A stretch of DNA of 64,000 nucleotides, from NCBI RefSeq assembly GCF_007856155.1, contig NZ_CP042266.1, positions 5,022,001 to 5,086,000 on the forward strand, written 5' to 3'. Each line of letters begins with the position of its first letter. Within the stretch, counting starts at the first letter, position 1. This document shows positions 32,018 to 40,928 of the stretch, piece after piece. Origin of the DNA: Streptomyces qinzhouensis (GTDB taxonomy: Bacteria > Actinomycetota > Actinomycetes > Streptomycetales > Streptomycetaceae). A program made the translations under genes and the position numbers. The notes beneath the pieces were generated by a model. The model had not been told where the DNA came from. It worked only from the letters and a program-made list of their open reading frames with translations, and did no database searches.

Positions 32018-33478
32018 TCAGCGGGCGGTGACGGCCTCTTCCCTCTCGGGTGCTGTGGCCGAGGGGCCGGCCGGGGACCCGGAGCGGCGTCGCAGGCCCA
32101 GCGCGAGGAGCAGGCCCGCGGCCATCCCGGCCGCGGTGAGCAGGACGACGAGGAACTCTCCGTGGGCCGTGGCGGCGCGCAGGGCTTCACCGGTCTTGCC
32201 CTCGGTGCCGTGGTCGGCCACGGCGGTGAACACGGCCAGGCCGATGGCGTTGCCGATATTGAGGCCGGTGGAGGCGGCCCCGTTGGCCACGCCCTGTTCC
32301 CCGGGAGCGGTTCCGGTGGCAGCGGCGATCCACATGGCGGTCCAGACGATGCCCTGACCGACGCCGGAGACGATCAGGCCGGGCACCAACAGCCCGTATC
32401 CGGCGCTCTCGTCGAAGCCGAGGGCGAGAACGGCGGTGCCCACGGCACCGACGGCGAACCCGGCAGCCAGGGTGTTGCGGGTTCCGAGACGGCCGACGGC
32501 ACGCTCGCCGAGCTGGGTGCCGATGGCGATGGCGACCGACGGAATGAGGAAGGCGAGCCCGGTCCGCAGTGGGCTGTAGCCGTGCACGTTCTGCAGGAGG
32601 ACGGTGAGGAAGTACGGCAGCACACCGAAGGTCGCCATGTAGAGGAAGGTGATGGACACACTGATACCGAGGCTGCGGTTGCGGAACAACCGGAACGGCA
32701 GCAGCGGATCCGCACTCCGCTTCTCGATGACGACGAACAGCGCCAGCGCCACCGCCGCCGTGCCCAGGGCGGTGAGCACCGGCGTGCCGCCCCAGCCGGT
32801 CTCCGGTCCCTGGACCAGGGCGAAGACCAGCAGGGTCGACCCGATGGTGACGCTCAGCGCGCCGGGCAGGTCGAACGAGCGCCGCTCACGGCGCTCCGGG
32901 TCCCCCGGGATGACGAACAGGGCGGCCGGCACGAGCAGTCCCGCCAGCGGTACGTTGACGAAGAAGACCGAGGGCCAGCCGAAGTTCTCGGTGAGTACCC
33001 CGCCGAGCAGGGCACCGATGGTCAGCCCGCTCGCTCCCGCGCCGCCCCAGACCGCGAGCGCCCGGTTCCGCGAGGGCCCTTCCTCGAAGACGGTGTTGAT
33101 CAGTGCGAGGGTGGCGGGCAGCAGCAGTGCACCGCCGATCCCTTGTACCGCCCGTGCGGCGATGATCAGTTCGGGAGTATCCGCGAGACCTCCGGCGAGT
33201 GAGGAAACGGCGTAGAGCGCCAGGGCGATGACGAAGATCCTGCGCCGCCCGAGCAGGTCCGCCGCCCGGCCGCCGAACAACAGGAAACCGCCGGCGAAGA
33301 CGACGTACGCGCTGACGACCAATTGCTGGGTCTGTCCGGGGAATCCGAGTTCGGAGCCGATCTCGGGCAGGGCGACGAAGACGATGTTGAGGTCGAGCGC
33401 GTACATCAACTGGGCCAGGGCCAGAACGGCCAGCGTCCAGCGGAGCTGTCGCGGAGAAGTGGAAGTGGAACTGGACAT
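32018..33478 (-). CDS. MFS drug exporter (DHA2-type, 14 TM)
   Basis: 486-residue major facilitator with 14 predicted helices, typical of DHA2 multidrug/antibiotic exporters. Motif A between TM2 and TM3 is GGRAADLLGRRRIFV; motif B in TM4 is AARAVQGIGGALLLPA; motif C in TM5 is GGAGASGLTIGALLGGVLTE. The ATG at 33478 follows AGGAGGGG at about 13 bases; the open frame extends to 33778, but upstream residues are polar and overlap the operator. It is divergent from an ArsR-type regulator, with a palindrome at 33511-33538 between them, the usual layout for regulated efflux. The drug is unknown. Confidence 0.92.
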   Translation of the reverse strand: MSSSTSTSPRQLRWTLAVLALAQLMYALDLNIVFVALPEIGSELGFPGQTQQLVVSAYVVFAGGFLLFGGRAADLLGRRRIFVIALALYAVSSLAGGLADTPELIIAARAVQGIGGALLLPATLALINTVFEEGPSRNRALAVWGGAGASGLTIGALLGGVLTENFGWPSVFFVNVPLAGLLVPAALFVIPGDPERRERRSFDLPGALSVTIGSTLLVFALVQGPETGWGGTPVLTALGTAAVALALFVVIEKRSADPLLPFRLFRNRSLGISVSITFLYMATFGVLPYFLTVLLQNVHGYSPLRTGLAFLIPSVAIAIGTQLGERAVGRLGTRNTLAAGFAVGAVGTAVLALGFDESAGYGLLVPGLIVSGVGQGIVWTAMWIAAATGTAPGEQGVANGAASTGLNIGNAIGLAVFTAVADHGTEGKTGEALRAATAHGEFLVVLLTAAGMAAGLLLALGLRRRSGSPAGPSATAPEREEAVTAR

Positions 33479-33510
33479 GCGGAAGTGCCCCCTCCTGAGG
33501 TGCCACGAGC

Positions 33511-33538
33511 CAATTGTACGTATATTCACGTACAGTTG
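33511..33538. promoter_or_regulatory. Palindromic operator between exporter and regulator
   Basis: Perfect arms TGTACGT-atattc-ACGTACA (33515-33534) extend imperfectly to CAA...TTG (33511-33538), 33 bases upstream of the exporter ATG and 67 before the regulator ATG. It is the likely binding site of the divergent ArsR-type protein, overlapping the exporter promoter. Confidence 0.65.
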
Positions 33539-33604
33539 GACTATGGGCAAGGGGTTCCGGAGCGGTGCCGATGGAGAGTCCGACTGTTCTAGTAGAGTGG
33601 GACG

Positions 33605-33931
33605 ATGATGTATCGGCACCCGACGGTCGGCCAGATCCGGATCGCGGACGTCCTGACAGCGCTGGGGAATCCGGTACGGCTCTCCGTCGTCCGGGTACTC
33701 GACGCGGGCGGGGAGTACAACTGCGGGAGTGTGCTGGGCCGGTTGGGCATCACGTCGAAATCGACGATGACCCACCACTGGCGGGTGCTGAGGGAGAGTG
33801 GTGTCATCCTTCAGCAGCCCTCCGGGCGGGAGAACCTCCTCACGCTGCGCCGCACCGAACTGGACTCCCGCTACCCGGGACTGCTCGACGCCGTGCTGGC
33901 GGGCGCCGCGAGCGACGAGATCCTGTCGTAG
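33605..33931 (+). CDS. ArsR-type winged-helix regulator
   Basis: 108-residue helix-turn-helix protein: RIADVLTALGNPVRLSVVRVLDAGGEYNCGSVLGRLGITSKSTMTHHWRVLRESGVILQQPSGRENLLTLRRTELDSRYPGLL is a complete winged helix with the ArsR-type NPVRLSVVRVL and MTHHWRVLRESG recognition helix. The CxC metal box of arsenic sensors is absent, so it probably senses a drug-like or stress signal for the adjacent exporter. Tandem ATGs stand at 33605 and 33608 after AGAGTGGGA. It likely represses the exporter through the palindrome at 33511-33538. Confidence 0.88.
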   Translation: MMYRHPTVGQIRIADVLTALGNPVRLSVVRVLDAGGEYNCGSVLGRLGITSKSTMTHHWRVLRESGVILQQPSGRENLLTLRRTELDSRYPGLLDAVLAGAASDEILS

Positions 33932-34147
33932 GCCCGGGCCTGCAAGGACACTCTTCGGGCCGGCGGTTCGGCCGCCCGGACGGGGCTCGCGGCGGCGGCA
34001 CGGTCAGCGGAGGGTCGGCGCGGCCGTCCTCCGAAGACCACCACCGGATCTTCGCTCGCGGCGATCGCCACCACGTCGGCCTGCCCGTTGACCCACAGCT
34101 CCGGTCCGGTCCGCCGGGCGGCGTGTGGTGTTCGTGAGGGGGTCGGC
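33932..34147. other. Gene-remnant DNA without an intact gene
   Basis: The minus strand (about 34125 down to 33990) reads TGPELWVNGQADVVAIAASE followed by DPVVVFGG, a protein-like segment without start or natural end. It is probably a decayed fragment of an unidentified gene, adjoining the acetyltransferase remnant. Confidence 0.4.
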
Positions 34148-34267
34148 TCAGGTCCGGGGTGCGATCTCTTCGAGGTCGTTGATGGTGCCGGACATGATGG
34201 TCCGAACCTGTTCGGTGAGGTGCTCTGTGGGCCGGTCCCACCAGGCGAGGGTGAGTAGACGGGCGAT
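34148..34267 (-). pseudogene. C-terminal remnant of a Vat/CatB-type acetyltransferase
   Basis: The minus strand reads DDEIARLLTLAWWDRPTEHL, then TEQVRTIMSGTINDLEEIAPRT and a stop at 34150. This is about 75 percent identical to the last 42 residues of the intact acetyltransferase at 40217-40861 (DDDIARLLALAWWDWPAEHV...). The rest of the gene is missing: at 34268 the sequence switches abruptly to a copy of the gntP 3' region. There is no start or active-site region left, so it is non-functional. Confidence 0.8.
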
Positions 34268-34420
34268 CTCGTCGTCGGCGCGGGCGGTGTCTTCGGCGCC
34301 GTCCTCAAGGCGAGCGGTGTCGCGCAGGCCCTCTCCGACACCTTCGAGGACGTCGGCCTGCCGATCATCGTGCCGGCCTGTCTGATCTCCGGGGCGGCGG
34401 CATGCCGTGGCCGGGCCCGG
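34268..34420 (+). repeat. Duplicated fragment of the gntP 3' end with internal deletion
   Basis: Bases 34268-34389 copy 31357-31479 of the permease gene almost exactly. They then join directly to a copy of 31806-31845 (the right part of its terminator and beyond, GGGGCGGCGGCATGCCGTGG), skipping about 326 bases. The copy ends at the stop codon of the phosphotransferase gene. Only a few substitutions separate the copies, so the event is fairly recent. Confidence 0.9.
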
Positions 34421-35215
34421 CTACCGCCCGATGAGCCGCCGGTAGCGCCGGTTGCTCGACTCCGCGTCGCGTTCGCCGATGGTGGCGGTCCAGTCGCGGC
34501 AGACGGCGCCGACGAAGGCGCGAACCGCGTCGGGGTCGGCGGTCCGCCATGCCGGTACGGTCGCCAGCCAGGCGAGGGCCGCGCCCGGCGGCTGGTCGCA
34601 CTCCATGAGCCGTACGGCGGTGTACGCGGCGTCGACCCAGGCGGGGCCGGTGGCGGGCATGGCCCAGTCGACGACATACGCTCGCCCGGTCGCGCTCTCC
34701 ACCAGGATGTTGTGGGGGTGGGTGTCGGTGTGCAGGAGGGTGTCCCCGGCGAGTAGCTCGGCGTCCCCGGGCCCGAGGTGGCCGGCGTACCGCTCGGCGA
34801 GCTGCGGTACGACGACACCGGCCGGTACCCGGAGATGCCGCATGCGTCCGAGCACCTCGTGTACCGCGTCCAGGTCTCCCGACCCGGACCCGAGGGCGGC
34901 GTGCCTTCCGTCGATCCGGTCGAACACCAGCACGCGCCACCCGGCGGCGTGGACGTCGTATCGCAGGGTGGGACCGACTCCCCCGACGGCTTGGCCCAGC
35001 GAAGCTTCGAGTTGGAGCGCGGCAGCCTCTTCGGTGTCTCCGTCCGGCACGCCCTTGAGGAAGAGTCCGCCGTGCCGCCGCGTTCCGATGGTGGCCGCGA
35101 GTCGGCAGTTGAGCCCGTCGGCAATGGTCTCGGTGCTCAGTACGGCCCCGGTCCGTGCGGTGACCTCGTCCCGGAGGGAGTTGGGGAGGTCGTCCCAGCC
35201 GACGCGGTCGGTCAT
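34421..35215 (-). CDS. Aminoglycoside phosphotransferase-like kinase (APH)
   Basis: 264-residue small-molecule kinase of the APH/choline-kinase fold. The N-lobe has VGWDDLPNSLRDEVTARTGAVLSTETIADGLNCRLAA and GGLFLKGVP (ATP-binding Lys). The C-lobe has LLAGDTLLHTDTHPHNILV (catalytic loop, Brenner motif HxDxxxxN) and AYVVDWAMPATGPAWVDAAY (metal-binding Asp). The catalytic aspartate is therefore present and the enzyme is probably active. Substrate unknown; many such Streptomyces genes are not resistance genes. ATG 35215 follows AGGAAAGGAAA. Its stop borders the duplicated gntP fragment, so insertion stopped exactly at its 3' end. Confidence 0.85.
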   Translation of the reverse strand: MTDRVGWDDLPNSLRDEVTARTGAVLSTETIADGLNCRLAATIGTRRHGGLFLKGVPDGDTEEAAALQLEASLGQAVGGVGPTLRYDVHAAGWRVLVFDRIDGRHAALGSGSGDLDAVHEVLGRMRHLRVPAGVVVPQLAERYAGHLGPGDAELLAGDTLLHTDTHPHNILVESATGRAYVVDWAMPATGPAWVDAAYTAVRLMECDQPPGAALAWLATVPAWRTADPDAVRAFVGAVCRDWTATIGERDAESSNRRYRRLIGR

Positions 35216-35285
35216 GGCGGTTTCCTTTCCTGAGGGGCCGGGCCGCTCACGCTGGCGCGGGCGGCCCGGCGGTGCTGGTTCGGTT

Positions 35286-36143
35286 CTACTGCTGTTGCGT
35301 GGCACCGCACAGACGGCACCGCGTCTTGCCGCTCCAGCCGACCCAGTCGTGCTCGCAGTCGGCCATATCCGGGGTGCTGTGGACGCCCCTGCCCTGGACG
35401 TCCGGCAGCGACGGCATCGCCGTATGGCCGGAGCTGGTCTTCGGGTGTGTACCGGCAGCGATCAAGGGTGTTCTCCTCGTGGTGCGGGTGCCGTGGTCCG
35501 GCGCCCCTGGCCGGCCTTGCCCGCCGGCCAGGTTGGTGATGGTGCAGCCCATGAGCCGGGTGACGGTGAGATCCGCGAGCAGCCAGGGCAGGCGAGGGTC
35601 CCCGTAGGGAAGCTGGACGGGTTTCTCGCTGCGGGCCAGAGCGGGCGTGTGCAGGGTGCCCCGGTAGCCCCAGGCGCGGGGATGGCCCACCCATAGCGCC
35701 GTGTAGCCGTGGGCCAGAGCCGGGCACTGTTCCGTGGCCAGCACCGCGCACGGCTCCGGACAGATGGGCGGGGTGATGGTCAGGACGTCCTCCGGATCGT
35801 CTTCCGGGGGACCGGCGAGCAGCCAGAGCAATCCGTGCCTGGTGGGCGGGGGTTGTCCACCGCAGACCTGGCACAGCAGATGGCTCAGGGCGCGGCGCTG
35901 GCGGCGGGGGTCCAACTGCTCGTACAGCGGCCGTCCACCCGCGTCGCCGCCCCGGCGCCCCCGTCCACGCGCCAGCAGAACGCCGTCATAAGCACGGTCG
36001 TGAACGGACTCGTCGGCGTAGGCGATGCGGTGTCCCTTCCGGTCCAGGACGACCGGCTCGGGCAGGGCGGGTGTGGCGGACCAAGGCGTGATCCAGGGGA
36101 CGACGCGGCCGTGAAAGCGGGGGAGGAAGTCCGGGTCAGTCAC
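35286..36143 (-). CDS. Conserved hypothetical protein with Cys pairs
   Basis: 285-residue soluble protein I cannot name. It begins [30 protein letters not shown] with [11 protein letters not shown] following. It has a [14 protein letters not shown] knuckle in the middle, [37 protein letters not shown], and a C-terminal [21 protein letters not shown] that looks like a zinc ribbon. The GTG at 36143 is chosen because GGAGGT stands 4 bases ahead and it overlaps the upstream gene end by 8 bases. It is the third gene of a minus-strand operon divergent from an XRE-TPR regulator; similar sets accompany such regulators in other Streptomyces, from memory. Confidence 0.72.
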   Translation of the reverse strand: MTDPDFLPRFHGRVVPWITPWSATPALPEPVVLDRKGHRIAYADESVHDRAYDGVLLARGRGRRGGDAGGRPLYEQLDPRRQRRALSHLLCQVCGGQPPPTRHGLLWLLAGPPEDDPEDVLTITPPICPEPCAVLATEQCPALAHGYTALWVGHPRAWGYRGTLHTPALARSEKPVQLPYGDPRLPWLLADLTVTRLMGCTITNLAGGQGRPGAPDHGTRTTRRTPLIAAGTHPKTSSGHTAMPSLPDVQGRGVHSTPDMADCEHDWVGWSGKTRCRLCGATQQQ

Positions 36144-36351
36144 GGGGACCTCCGGCGCGGTGCAGTTCGTCGGGTACGGGGCCCGGCGAACAGTCCGTCG
36201 TGTCCTGCGGGCAGACGTACCGCACACAACCGGGACCGCCGGCCCGCTCCACGTACCCGGCCTCGACGGGAGCGGCGGTGGTACGCCCGCAGACGCAGCA
36301 CACGGCGGTGTACGGCGCCGGGGGCGGGGCGAGCAGGCTCTCCAGCCTCAC
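36136..36351 (-). CDS. Small zinc-ribbon-like protein
   Basis: 71-residue protein starting at GTG 36351 ([50 protein letters not shown]). The spacing CVCG...C...C suggests one zinc site (C-x2-C and GC...VC). Its start overlaps the stop of the upstream gene by 4 bases (GTGA), and its end overlaps the next gene by 8. A longer frame to 36552 would overlap the upstream gene heavily and is rejected. Function unknown. Confidence 0.65.
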   Translation of the reverse strand: MRLESLLAPPPAPYTAVCCVCGRTTAAPVEAGYVERAGGPGCVRYVCPQDTTDCSPGPVPDELHRAGGPRD

Positions 36352-36653
36352 CGCAGCCACCCCCACCCGGGCCCGGGCCGCGCGGTCCGCACGGCGACGG
36401 GCCGGTCCAGGACGATGCCCTGCGGCGCGATGTACAACCGCCGCCGGGGCGGCGGCCCGACCGGGAGGGTGCGGGGGCGACGCGCTTCCTCCAGAGCCCG
36501 CAGGAATGCCTGTGCCTCTTCCTTGCCGGGACTGGTCCAGGGACGTGTCCACGGGTCGACTTGAGCCGTGAGCGGGGCGGGCGGTACGGGACGCCGTATC
36601 CCCGCGATGCGGTCGGCGATACGGGTCAACAGGCAGGCGATAGCATCACGCAT
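36348..36653 (-). CDS. Small basic hypothetical protein, operon leader
   Basis: 101-residue protein beginning [25 protein letters not shown], a short amphipathic start I recall from proteins encoded opposite XRE-TPR regulators in Streptomyces. The rest is Pro/Arg-rich with [48 protein letters not shown]. No enzyme motif. It leads a three-gene operon with overlapping ends, divergent from the regulator at 36915 across about 260 bases. Confidence 0.65.
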   Translation of the reverse strand: MRDAIACLLTRIADRIAGIRRPVPPAPLTAQVDPWTRPWTSPGKEEAQAFLRALEEARRPRTLPVGPPPRRRLYIAPQGIVLDRPVAVRTARPGPGWGWLR

Positions 36654-36914
36654 ACGGCTGATCAGCTCCTACGAAAGCTGGTTGGTCACAGCCCCGGTAG
36701 GTCGTGGCGACGGCTTGCCGGGGTGTTTTGGCGGTCGGTCTTCGGCTGAGGAGAGGCCACCATCCGGGGGTGACCTGCTCCGGGCAGCATCGGCCCGAGA
36801 ACCGCGATGGCGGTGTGAATTCCAGTCAACTGGACAGCGAAAGGGCCCGGGAGGCCCCACCATGTAACCCCGTGTAGTCCTCCGTAACCCAAGAGTCCAG
36901 GGAGAGGGGTCGCG

Positions 36915-38234
36915 ATGACGGATTCGGGCTCGACTCTTGCGGATCTGATCCGGCAGGCGTGCGCAGAACGAGGCTGGGGTCCCTCCAAGCTCGCCCGTGA
37001 ACTCGGTATTGCCGCCGGACGGGGTCCGAGCGGTATGACCCGTCAGTACGCCCGCAAACTGCTGAGCGGGGACCGCAAACCTGGGCCGCACTGGATGCCG
37101 CATGTTCTTCGCGTGTTACGGCTCGAACCTCCGACCGAATCACCAGGCGTGGTAGCCGATCACCTCGATACCGTGGCCTCGATTCTGGCTCTCGGGAGGA
37201 GCGGAAAAGTGGATCGTCGAGACTTCCTGGCTGCCTCGGGAAGTGGTGTGTTCTTCCTCGGTATTCCGGACGCAGAGGCCGTTACCCGACGCGTCCAATC
37301 AGCCGCGACTGGAGCGGTCAGGGTGGGACGAGGCGAGGTCGAGGCCATCGGGCAGATGGTCCAGGTCCTCGGCGACAGCTCTGCCGAGTACGGCGGCGGC
37401 CATGTACGTCACTTGGCCATCAGCTATCTCACCGACAATGTCGGTCCCTGGCTGGAAGGGCGTTACACGGAGGCGGTCGGACGCGAGCTGTATGCGGCAA
37501 CGTCCAGGCTCGCTCACCTGATCGGGTGGATGAGTCAGGATCAGGACCATGAGGCTGCCGCGCGCCACTACTACGTTCACGCCTATCGGCTCGCGGGGGA
37601 AGCGGGTGAGCCGGAGATCGCCGCGACGGCGCTGCGCGGACTCGCTGTGCAGGCCATGGAGATCGGGCCCCGACAGTACGCCAGGGCCCTTGCCCTGGCC
37701 GAGAAATGTGTTGAGACCGCGCGGGAAGTGAGCGACCCCCGGGTGACTGCCTACTATGAGTCGACGCTTGCCGAGGCTGCGGCGCTCGACGGCGATCACC
37801 AACTCGCGATGCGAAGTCTTTCAGCATCCGGGACACACATCGAGCGCACCGCCGACGCGCCTACCGGAACATCATGGGCCTCGCACTTCACCATCGGCCG
37901 GTGGTCCCACGCTTCGGGCATGATCCTGGCACGCATGGGGGACCTCGGTGCCGCGCAGCATCAACTGCAACAAGCTCTCGCGGTACATGGTCTCGACCGG
38001 CGGCGCAGCCGGGCCAACGTCCTCGGTCACCTGGGTGCGCTGCACCTGAGGCAAGGGGACCTCGACGGAGCCCTTGCTGCCTGGGCACAGTTCCTGGACA
38101 CCGCAGAAGGAGTGCAGTCGGCTCGGATCCGTGACTCCGCCCATGATCTACGGCTACGGCTAGCGCGCTTTCCAGACGACCACGATGCCCGGGCGCTGTC
38201 GGAACGGGCTGAGCGTCTGCTGGCGTTGCCGTAG
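36915..38234 (+). CDS. XRE-like regulator with TPR domain
   Basis: 439-residue protein. An N-terminal helix-turn-helix-like segment (about 8-75: [53 protein letters not shown]) is followed by [16 protein letters not shown], a Tat-like hydrophobic stretch often seen in this family. Then come about 300 residues of TPR-type helices, including [40 protein letters not shown] and [25 protein letters not shown]. Such proteins are peptide-sensing or DNA-binding regulators with unknown ligands. GGGAGAGGGG precedes ATG 36915. It is divergent from the three small genes and upstream of a broken GNAT gene. Confidence 0.85.
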   Translation: MTDSGSTLADLIRQACAERGWGPSKLARELGIAAGRGPSGMTRQYARKLLSGDRKPGPHWMPHVLRVLRLEPPTESPGVVADHLDTVASILALGRSGKVDRRDFLAASGSGVFFLGIPDAEAVTRRVQSAATGAVRVGRGEVEAIGQMVQVLGDSSAEYGGGHVRHLAISYLTDNVGPWLEGRYTEAVGRELYAATSRLAHLIGWMSQDQDHEAAARHYYVHAYRLAGEAGEPEIAATALRGLAVQAMEIGPRQYARALALAEKCVETAREVSDPRVTAYYESTLAEAAALDGDHQLAMRSLSASGTHIERTADAPTGTSWASHFTIGRWSHASGMILARMGDLGAAQHQLQQALAVHGLDRRRSRANVLGHLGALHLRQGDLDGALAAWAQFLDTAEGVQSARIRDSAHDLRLRLARFPDDHDARALSERAERLLALP

Positions 38235-38312
38235 GTCCAGCCGGCTCAAGCGGAACTGGCACTCGACACGTTCGATCTTCTCGTACACCACACCGCCTGA
38301 CCGAGGAGACTT

Positions 38313-38877
38313 ATGCCTGGCCTCATGTTCACCCGGCACACCCCGGACGTAGCGCGACAGATCATGCTCGAACTCACTGCGGTCTACGCCAAGGTTTACG
38401 ACGTGCCCCCCTACATCGGTGACCCTTTCTTCTCCGTTAGGCTCTTTGAGCAGCGACTAACCGCCGCCTTCGACATGAAGGGCTTCGAGGTCGTCACTGC
38501 GCACCTCAGCGACGGAACCCCGGCCGGTTACACCCACGGGGTTACGCTCACATCGGACCGGGCCTGGTGGGTCTCCCTCGATGACCTGCTCACTGCCGAG
38601 GTCAAGAACGCCGCTGACGGTAGCGATATCTTCTGGCTCCGGGAACTGATGGTGTTGCCCGAACACGCCAACCAGGGCATTGGCCGGGCTCTCCACGATG
38701 AGATGCTCAAGGGTCGTGCCGAGATCTTGGACGACCCTCACGTGCATCACTGACAACGAGCCCGCACGCAGCGCTTATCCGCGCTCGGGATACGAGGTTG
38801 TCGCCCGGCGGATCAAGCACGCGGATGAATCGCCCGTCTATAACCCCATGCTGCTCCGCCCGCAGAGTGACAGGTAG
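38313..38877 (+). pseudogene. GNAT acetyltransferase broken by a frameshift
   Basis: The first 135 codons (38313 to about 38722) are a normal GNAT N-acetyltransferase: IFWLRELMVLPEHANQGIGRALHDEMLKGRAE includes the acetyl-CoA loop. The frame then runs into ILDDPHVHH and stops at 38753. The expected ending continues one frame over: SWTTLTCITDNEPARSAYPRSGYEVVARRIKHADESPVYNPMLLRP, stopping at 38877. A single base change in number near 38720-38730 restores the protein. It could be a true pseudogene or a sequencing error. It lies 79 bases after the XRE-TPR regulator, in the same direction. Confidence 0.82.
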
Positions 38878-38919
38878 CTCGGATTACCTGAATCTGACCT
38901 GTGAAGGAGACCCGCGACC

Positions 38920-39141
38920 ATCCAACTCCTCCCCGTCGGTGCCGAAGGTCTGGCCAGCGTGCGGCAGACCATCCTGGACATCCACGCCGAGGTCCGGCAC
39001 CAGGACTTCGGCCTCACTGGGGACTTCCACACCATCGCCCGCTTTGACGAGCGCCTCAGCGGCTACGCGTCCCGGCCCGGTTGGGCCGCCGTCGTGGGCT
39101 ACGACGGTGGTGAGCCCGTCGGCTTCTGCTTCGGGATACAC
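38920..39141 (+). pseudogene. Truncated GNAT fragment without a start codon
   Basis: The frame from 38920 reads IQLLPVGAEGLASVRQTILDIHAEVRHQDFGLTGDFHTIARFDERLSGYASRPGWAAVVGYDGGEPVGFCFG, clearly the first half of a second GNAT-type protein. A good GAAGGAG stands 12 bases ahead, but the codon where ATG is expected is ATC. After GFCFG the family sequence ends at about 39141, where a hairpin (about 39143-39172) belonging to the convergent gene begins. Both ends are therefore damaged. Confidence 0.7.
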
Positions 39142-39228
39142 GGCCGGGGCCCTTGTGACGGCCCCGGCGGCGTGCCGGTGCGCGCATGCGTTCGGCGGGC
39201 CGAGCGCGGCCGGTCGGAGAGGAACGGC

Positions 39229-40005
39229 CTACCGGACGTCCACGTAGTCGGCGGCCGATACGGCGGCCGAGGTGGCCGGGTTACCGGCGTACACGTACCG
39301 GAAGTAGCCGTCCGCGGTCGCCTTGACCGTCGTTTTCAGGGCACCCGAGGAGGACGCGGTGACGGTCTTGAGATTGACATACTTCTTGGTGCCCTTCCTG
39401 AGGTACTGAAGGGTCGCCTTCTGCTTGCCGTAGCCCGCGTACTTCACGGTGTTCCAGTCGGCCCGCGACAGTGCGCCGGTGACCGTGATGGTCCTGCCCT
39501 TCTTCACCGGCTCGGGCGCGGCGTTCGCGGTGACGCGCGCGTGCCGCTGCACCTTGAACGCAACCAGCGGGTTCGGTGCGATGTAGTCGAGGTCATGGGC
39601 AAAGACCAGGGTCCGGAGCTGCCAGGTGGCCGCCGCGTTGTTGTCTCTGATTCCCTGGCCCCGTGCGGGGTCGAGGACCAGCGTGCCGGTACAGGTCGAC
39701 GTGGTGGCGCTCTGCTTCACGCAGGTGATCTCGTCGTCCCAGATCTGAAGGTAGTTCGCCACCGGGCCGAAGGCGCTGAAGTGCCTGGCCCCGGAGATAC
39801 CCGAGTTGTCCGTCGCGGTCACGGCCACTCCGACGGCGACGGCCCTGGTACCGACCACGACCGTCCTGCCGCCGTTGACGACCGCCTTGTTGATCTTGAT
39901 GTCGCCCTGCTTCACGTCCGCCGCCTGAGCGGTGCGGACGCCGACCGTCGTCGCGAGCATCGCGGCGGTGATACCGAACAGGACAAGGCGCGTGCCTGCG
40001 CGCAT
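39229..40005 (-). CDS. Secreted two-domain beta-sandwich protein
   Basis: 258-residue exported protein: signal peptide to about residue 29 (cut after TAQA), then two immunoglobulin-like beta domains. The first (about 30-155) has GDIKINKAVVNGGRTVVVGTRAVAVGVAVTATDNSGISGA and one Cys pair (ITCVKQSATTSTCTG). The second (about 155-258) has APEPVKKGRTITVTGALSRADW, GYGKQKATLQYLRKGTKKYVNLKTVTASSSGALKTTVKATADGYFRYVYAG, a pattern common in calcium-dependent or stalk-type secreted proteins of Streptomyces. Function unknown. Upstream region 40006-40216 is a divergent promoter with the acetyltransferase. Confidence 0.8.
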   Translation of the reverse strand: MRAGTRLVLFGITAAMLATTVGVRTAQAADVKQGDIKINKAVVNGGRTVVVGTRAVAVGVAVTATDNSGISGARHFSAFGPVANYLQIWDDEITCVKQSATTSTCTGTLVLDPARGQGIRDNNAAATWQLRTLVFAHDLDYIAPNPLVAFKVQRHARVTANAAPEPVKKGRTITVTGALSRADWNTVKYAGYGKQKATLQYLRKGTKKYVNLKTVTASSSGALKTTVKATADGYFRYVYAGNPATSAAVSAADYVDVR

Positions 40006-40216
40006 AGATGATCCCCCAGAGAACTGTTGACCTACCGCTGGGAGCGTATGTCATGACCGCATTCCGGTCACCCGGGCAAATCCGCTGTTCAGGGGCCTAC
40101 TTCTGGTGGCCGGGGGCGGCCGGGACCGTAGTGTCGGCGGCGGACCGCCGCAGCGCCCGTACGGCATGCGCAGAATAGGTGTGCTCGCCAACTGCCGCCG
40201 ACCGAAAGCGACTCCC

Positions 40217-40861
40217 ATGAACCGCCTTCCCGCGGACCCGACGGTGCTCCACCCTTTTCCCGACCAGCCGCGGGTGGTCCTGCTCAAGCCGCTGGTGACC
40301 TCGCCGCTGATCGACGTCGGGGAGTACTCCTACTACGACGACCCCGACGACTCGATCGCGTTCGAGACCCGTAACGTCCTCTACCACTACGGGCCCGAGA
40401 GACTGGTCATCGGGAAGTACTGTGCGCTGGGAACCGGGGTGCGGTTCATCATGAACGGCGCCAATCACCGTATGGACGGCCCCTCCACCTTTCCCTTCCC
40501 CATCATGGGCGGCTCCTGGGCCGAGCACTTCGACCTGATCACCGGGCTGCCCGGCAAGGGCGACACGGTCGTCGGGAACGACGTGTGGTTCGGCTACCAC
40601 GCCATGGTCATGCCCGGAGTACGCATCGGACACGGCGCGATCATCGCCTCCGGGGCCGTCGTCGTCGACGACGTCCCCGACTACGGCATCGTCGGCGGCA
40701 ACCCGGCCGGGCTCATCCGTACCCGCTACAACGACGACGACATCGCCCGCCTGCTCGCCCTCGCCTGGTGGGACTGGCCCGCGGAGCACGTCACCGAACA
40801 CATCCGGGTCATCATGTCCGGCACCATCGCCGACCTGGAGGAGATCGCACCCCGGAGCTGA
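40217..40861 (+). CDS. Vat/CatB-type (xenobiotic) O-acetyltransferase
   Basis: 214-residue left-handed beta-helix acetyltransferase of the xenobiotic acyltransferase group (Vat streptogramin A and CatB chloramphenicol acetyltransferases). Features: VGEYSYYDDPDD, LVIGKYCALGTGVRFIMNGANHRMDG with the catalytic His of the NHR/MNGANH motif, FPIMGGSWAEH, GNDVWFGYHAMVMPGVRIGHGAIIASGAVVVDDVPDYGIVGGNPA. All parts for activity are present. A drug cannot be predicted. I start at ATG 40217, where the family begins; the frame upstream is low-complexity. A remnant of a close relative lies at 34148-34267. Confidence 0.88.
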   Translation: MNRLPADPTVLHPFPDQPRVVLLKPLVTSPLIDVGEYSYYDDPDDSIAFETRNVLYHYGPERLVIGKYCALGTGVRFIMNGANHRMDGPSTFPFPIMGGSWAEHFDLITGLPGKGDTVVGNDVWFGYHAMVMPGVRIGHGAIIASGAVVVDDVPDYGIVGGNPAGLIRTRYNDDDIARLLALAWWDWPAEHVTEHIRVIMSGTIADLEEIAPRS

Positions 40862-40928
40862 GCCGGTCCTCACAGACGCCACCCGGCAGCCGAAGGCGTT
40901 CCGCCGGGCCGCGGCTACACTCCCGCGC

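Noticed and set aside
32018..34420. MFS/ArsR islet considered as an insertion sequence or transposon
   Set aside because: No transposase or terminal inverted repeats are visible; only the gntP-end direct repeats bracket it.
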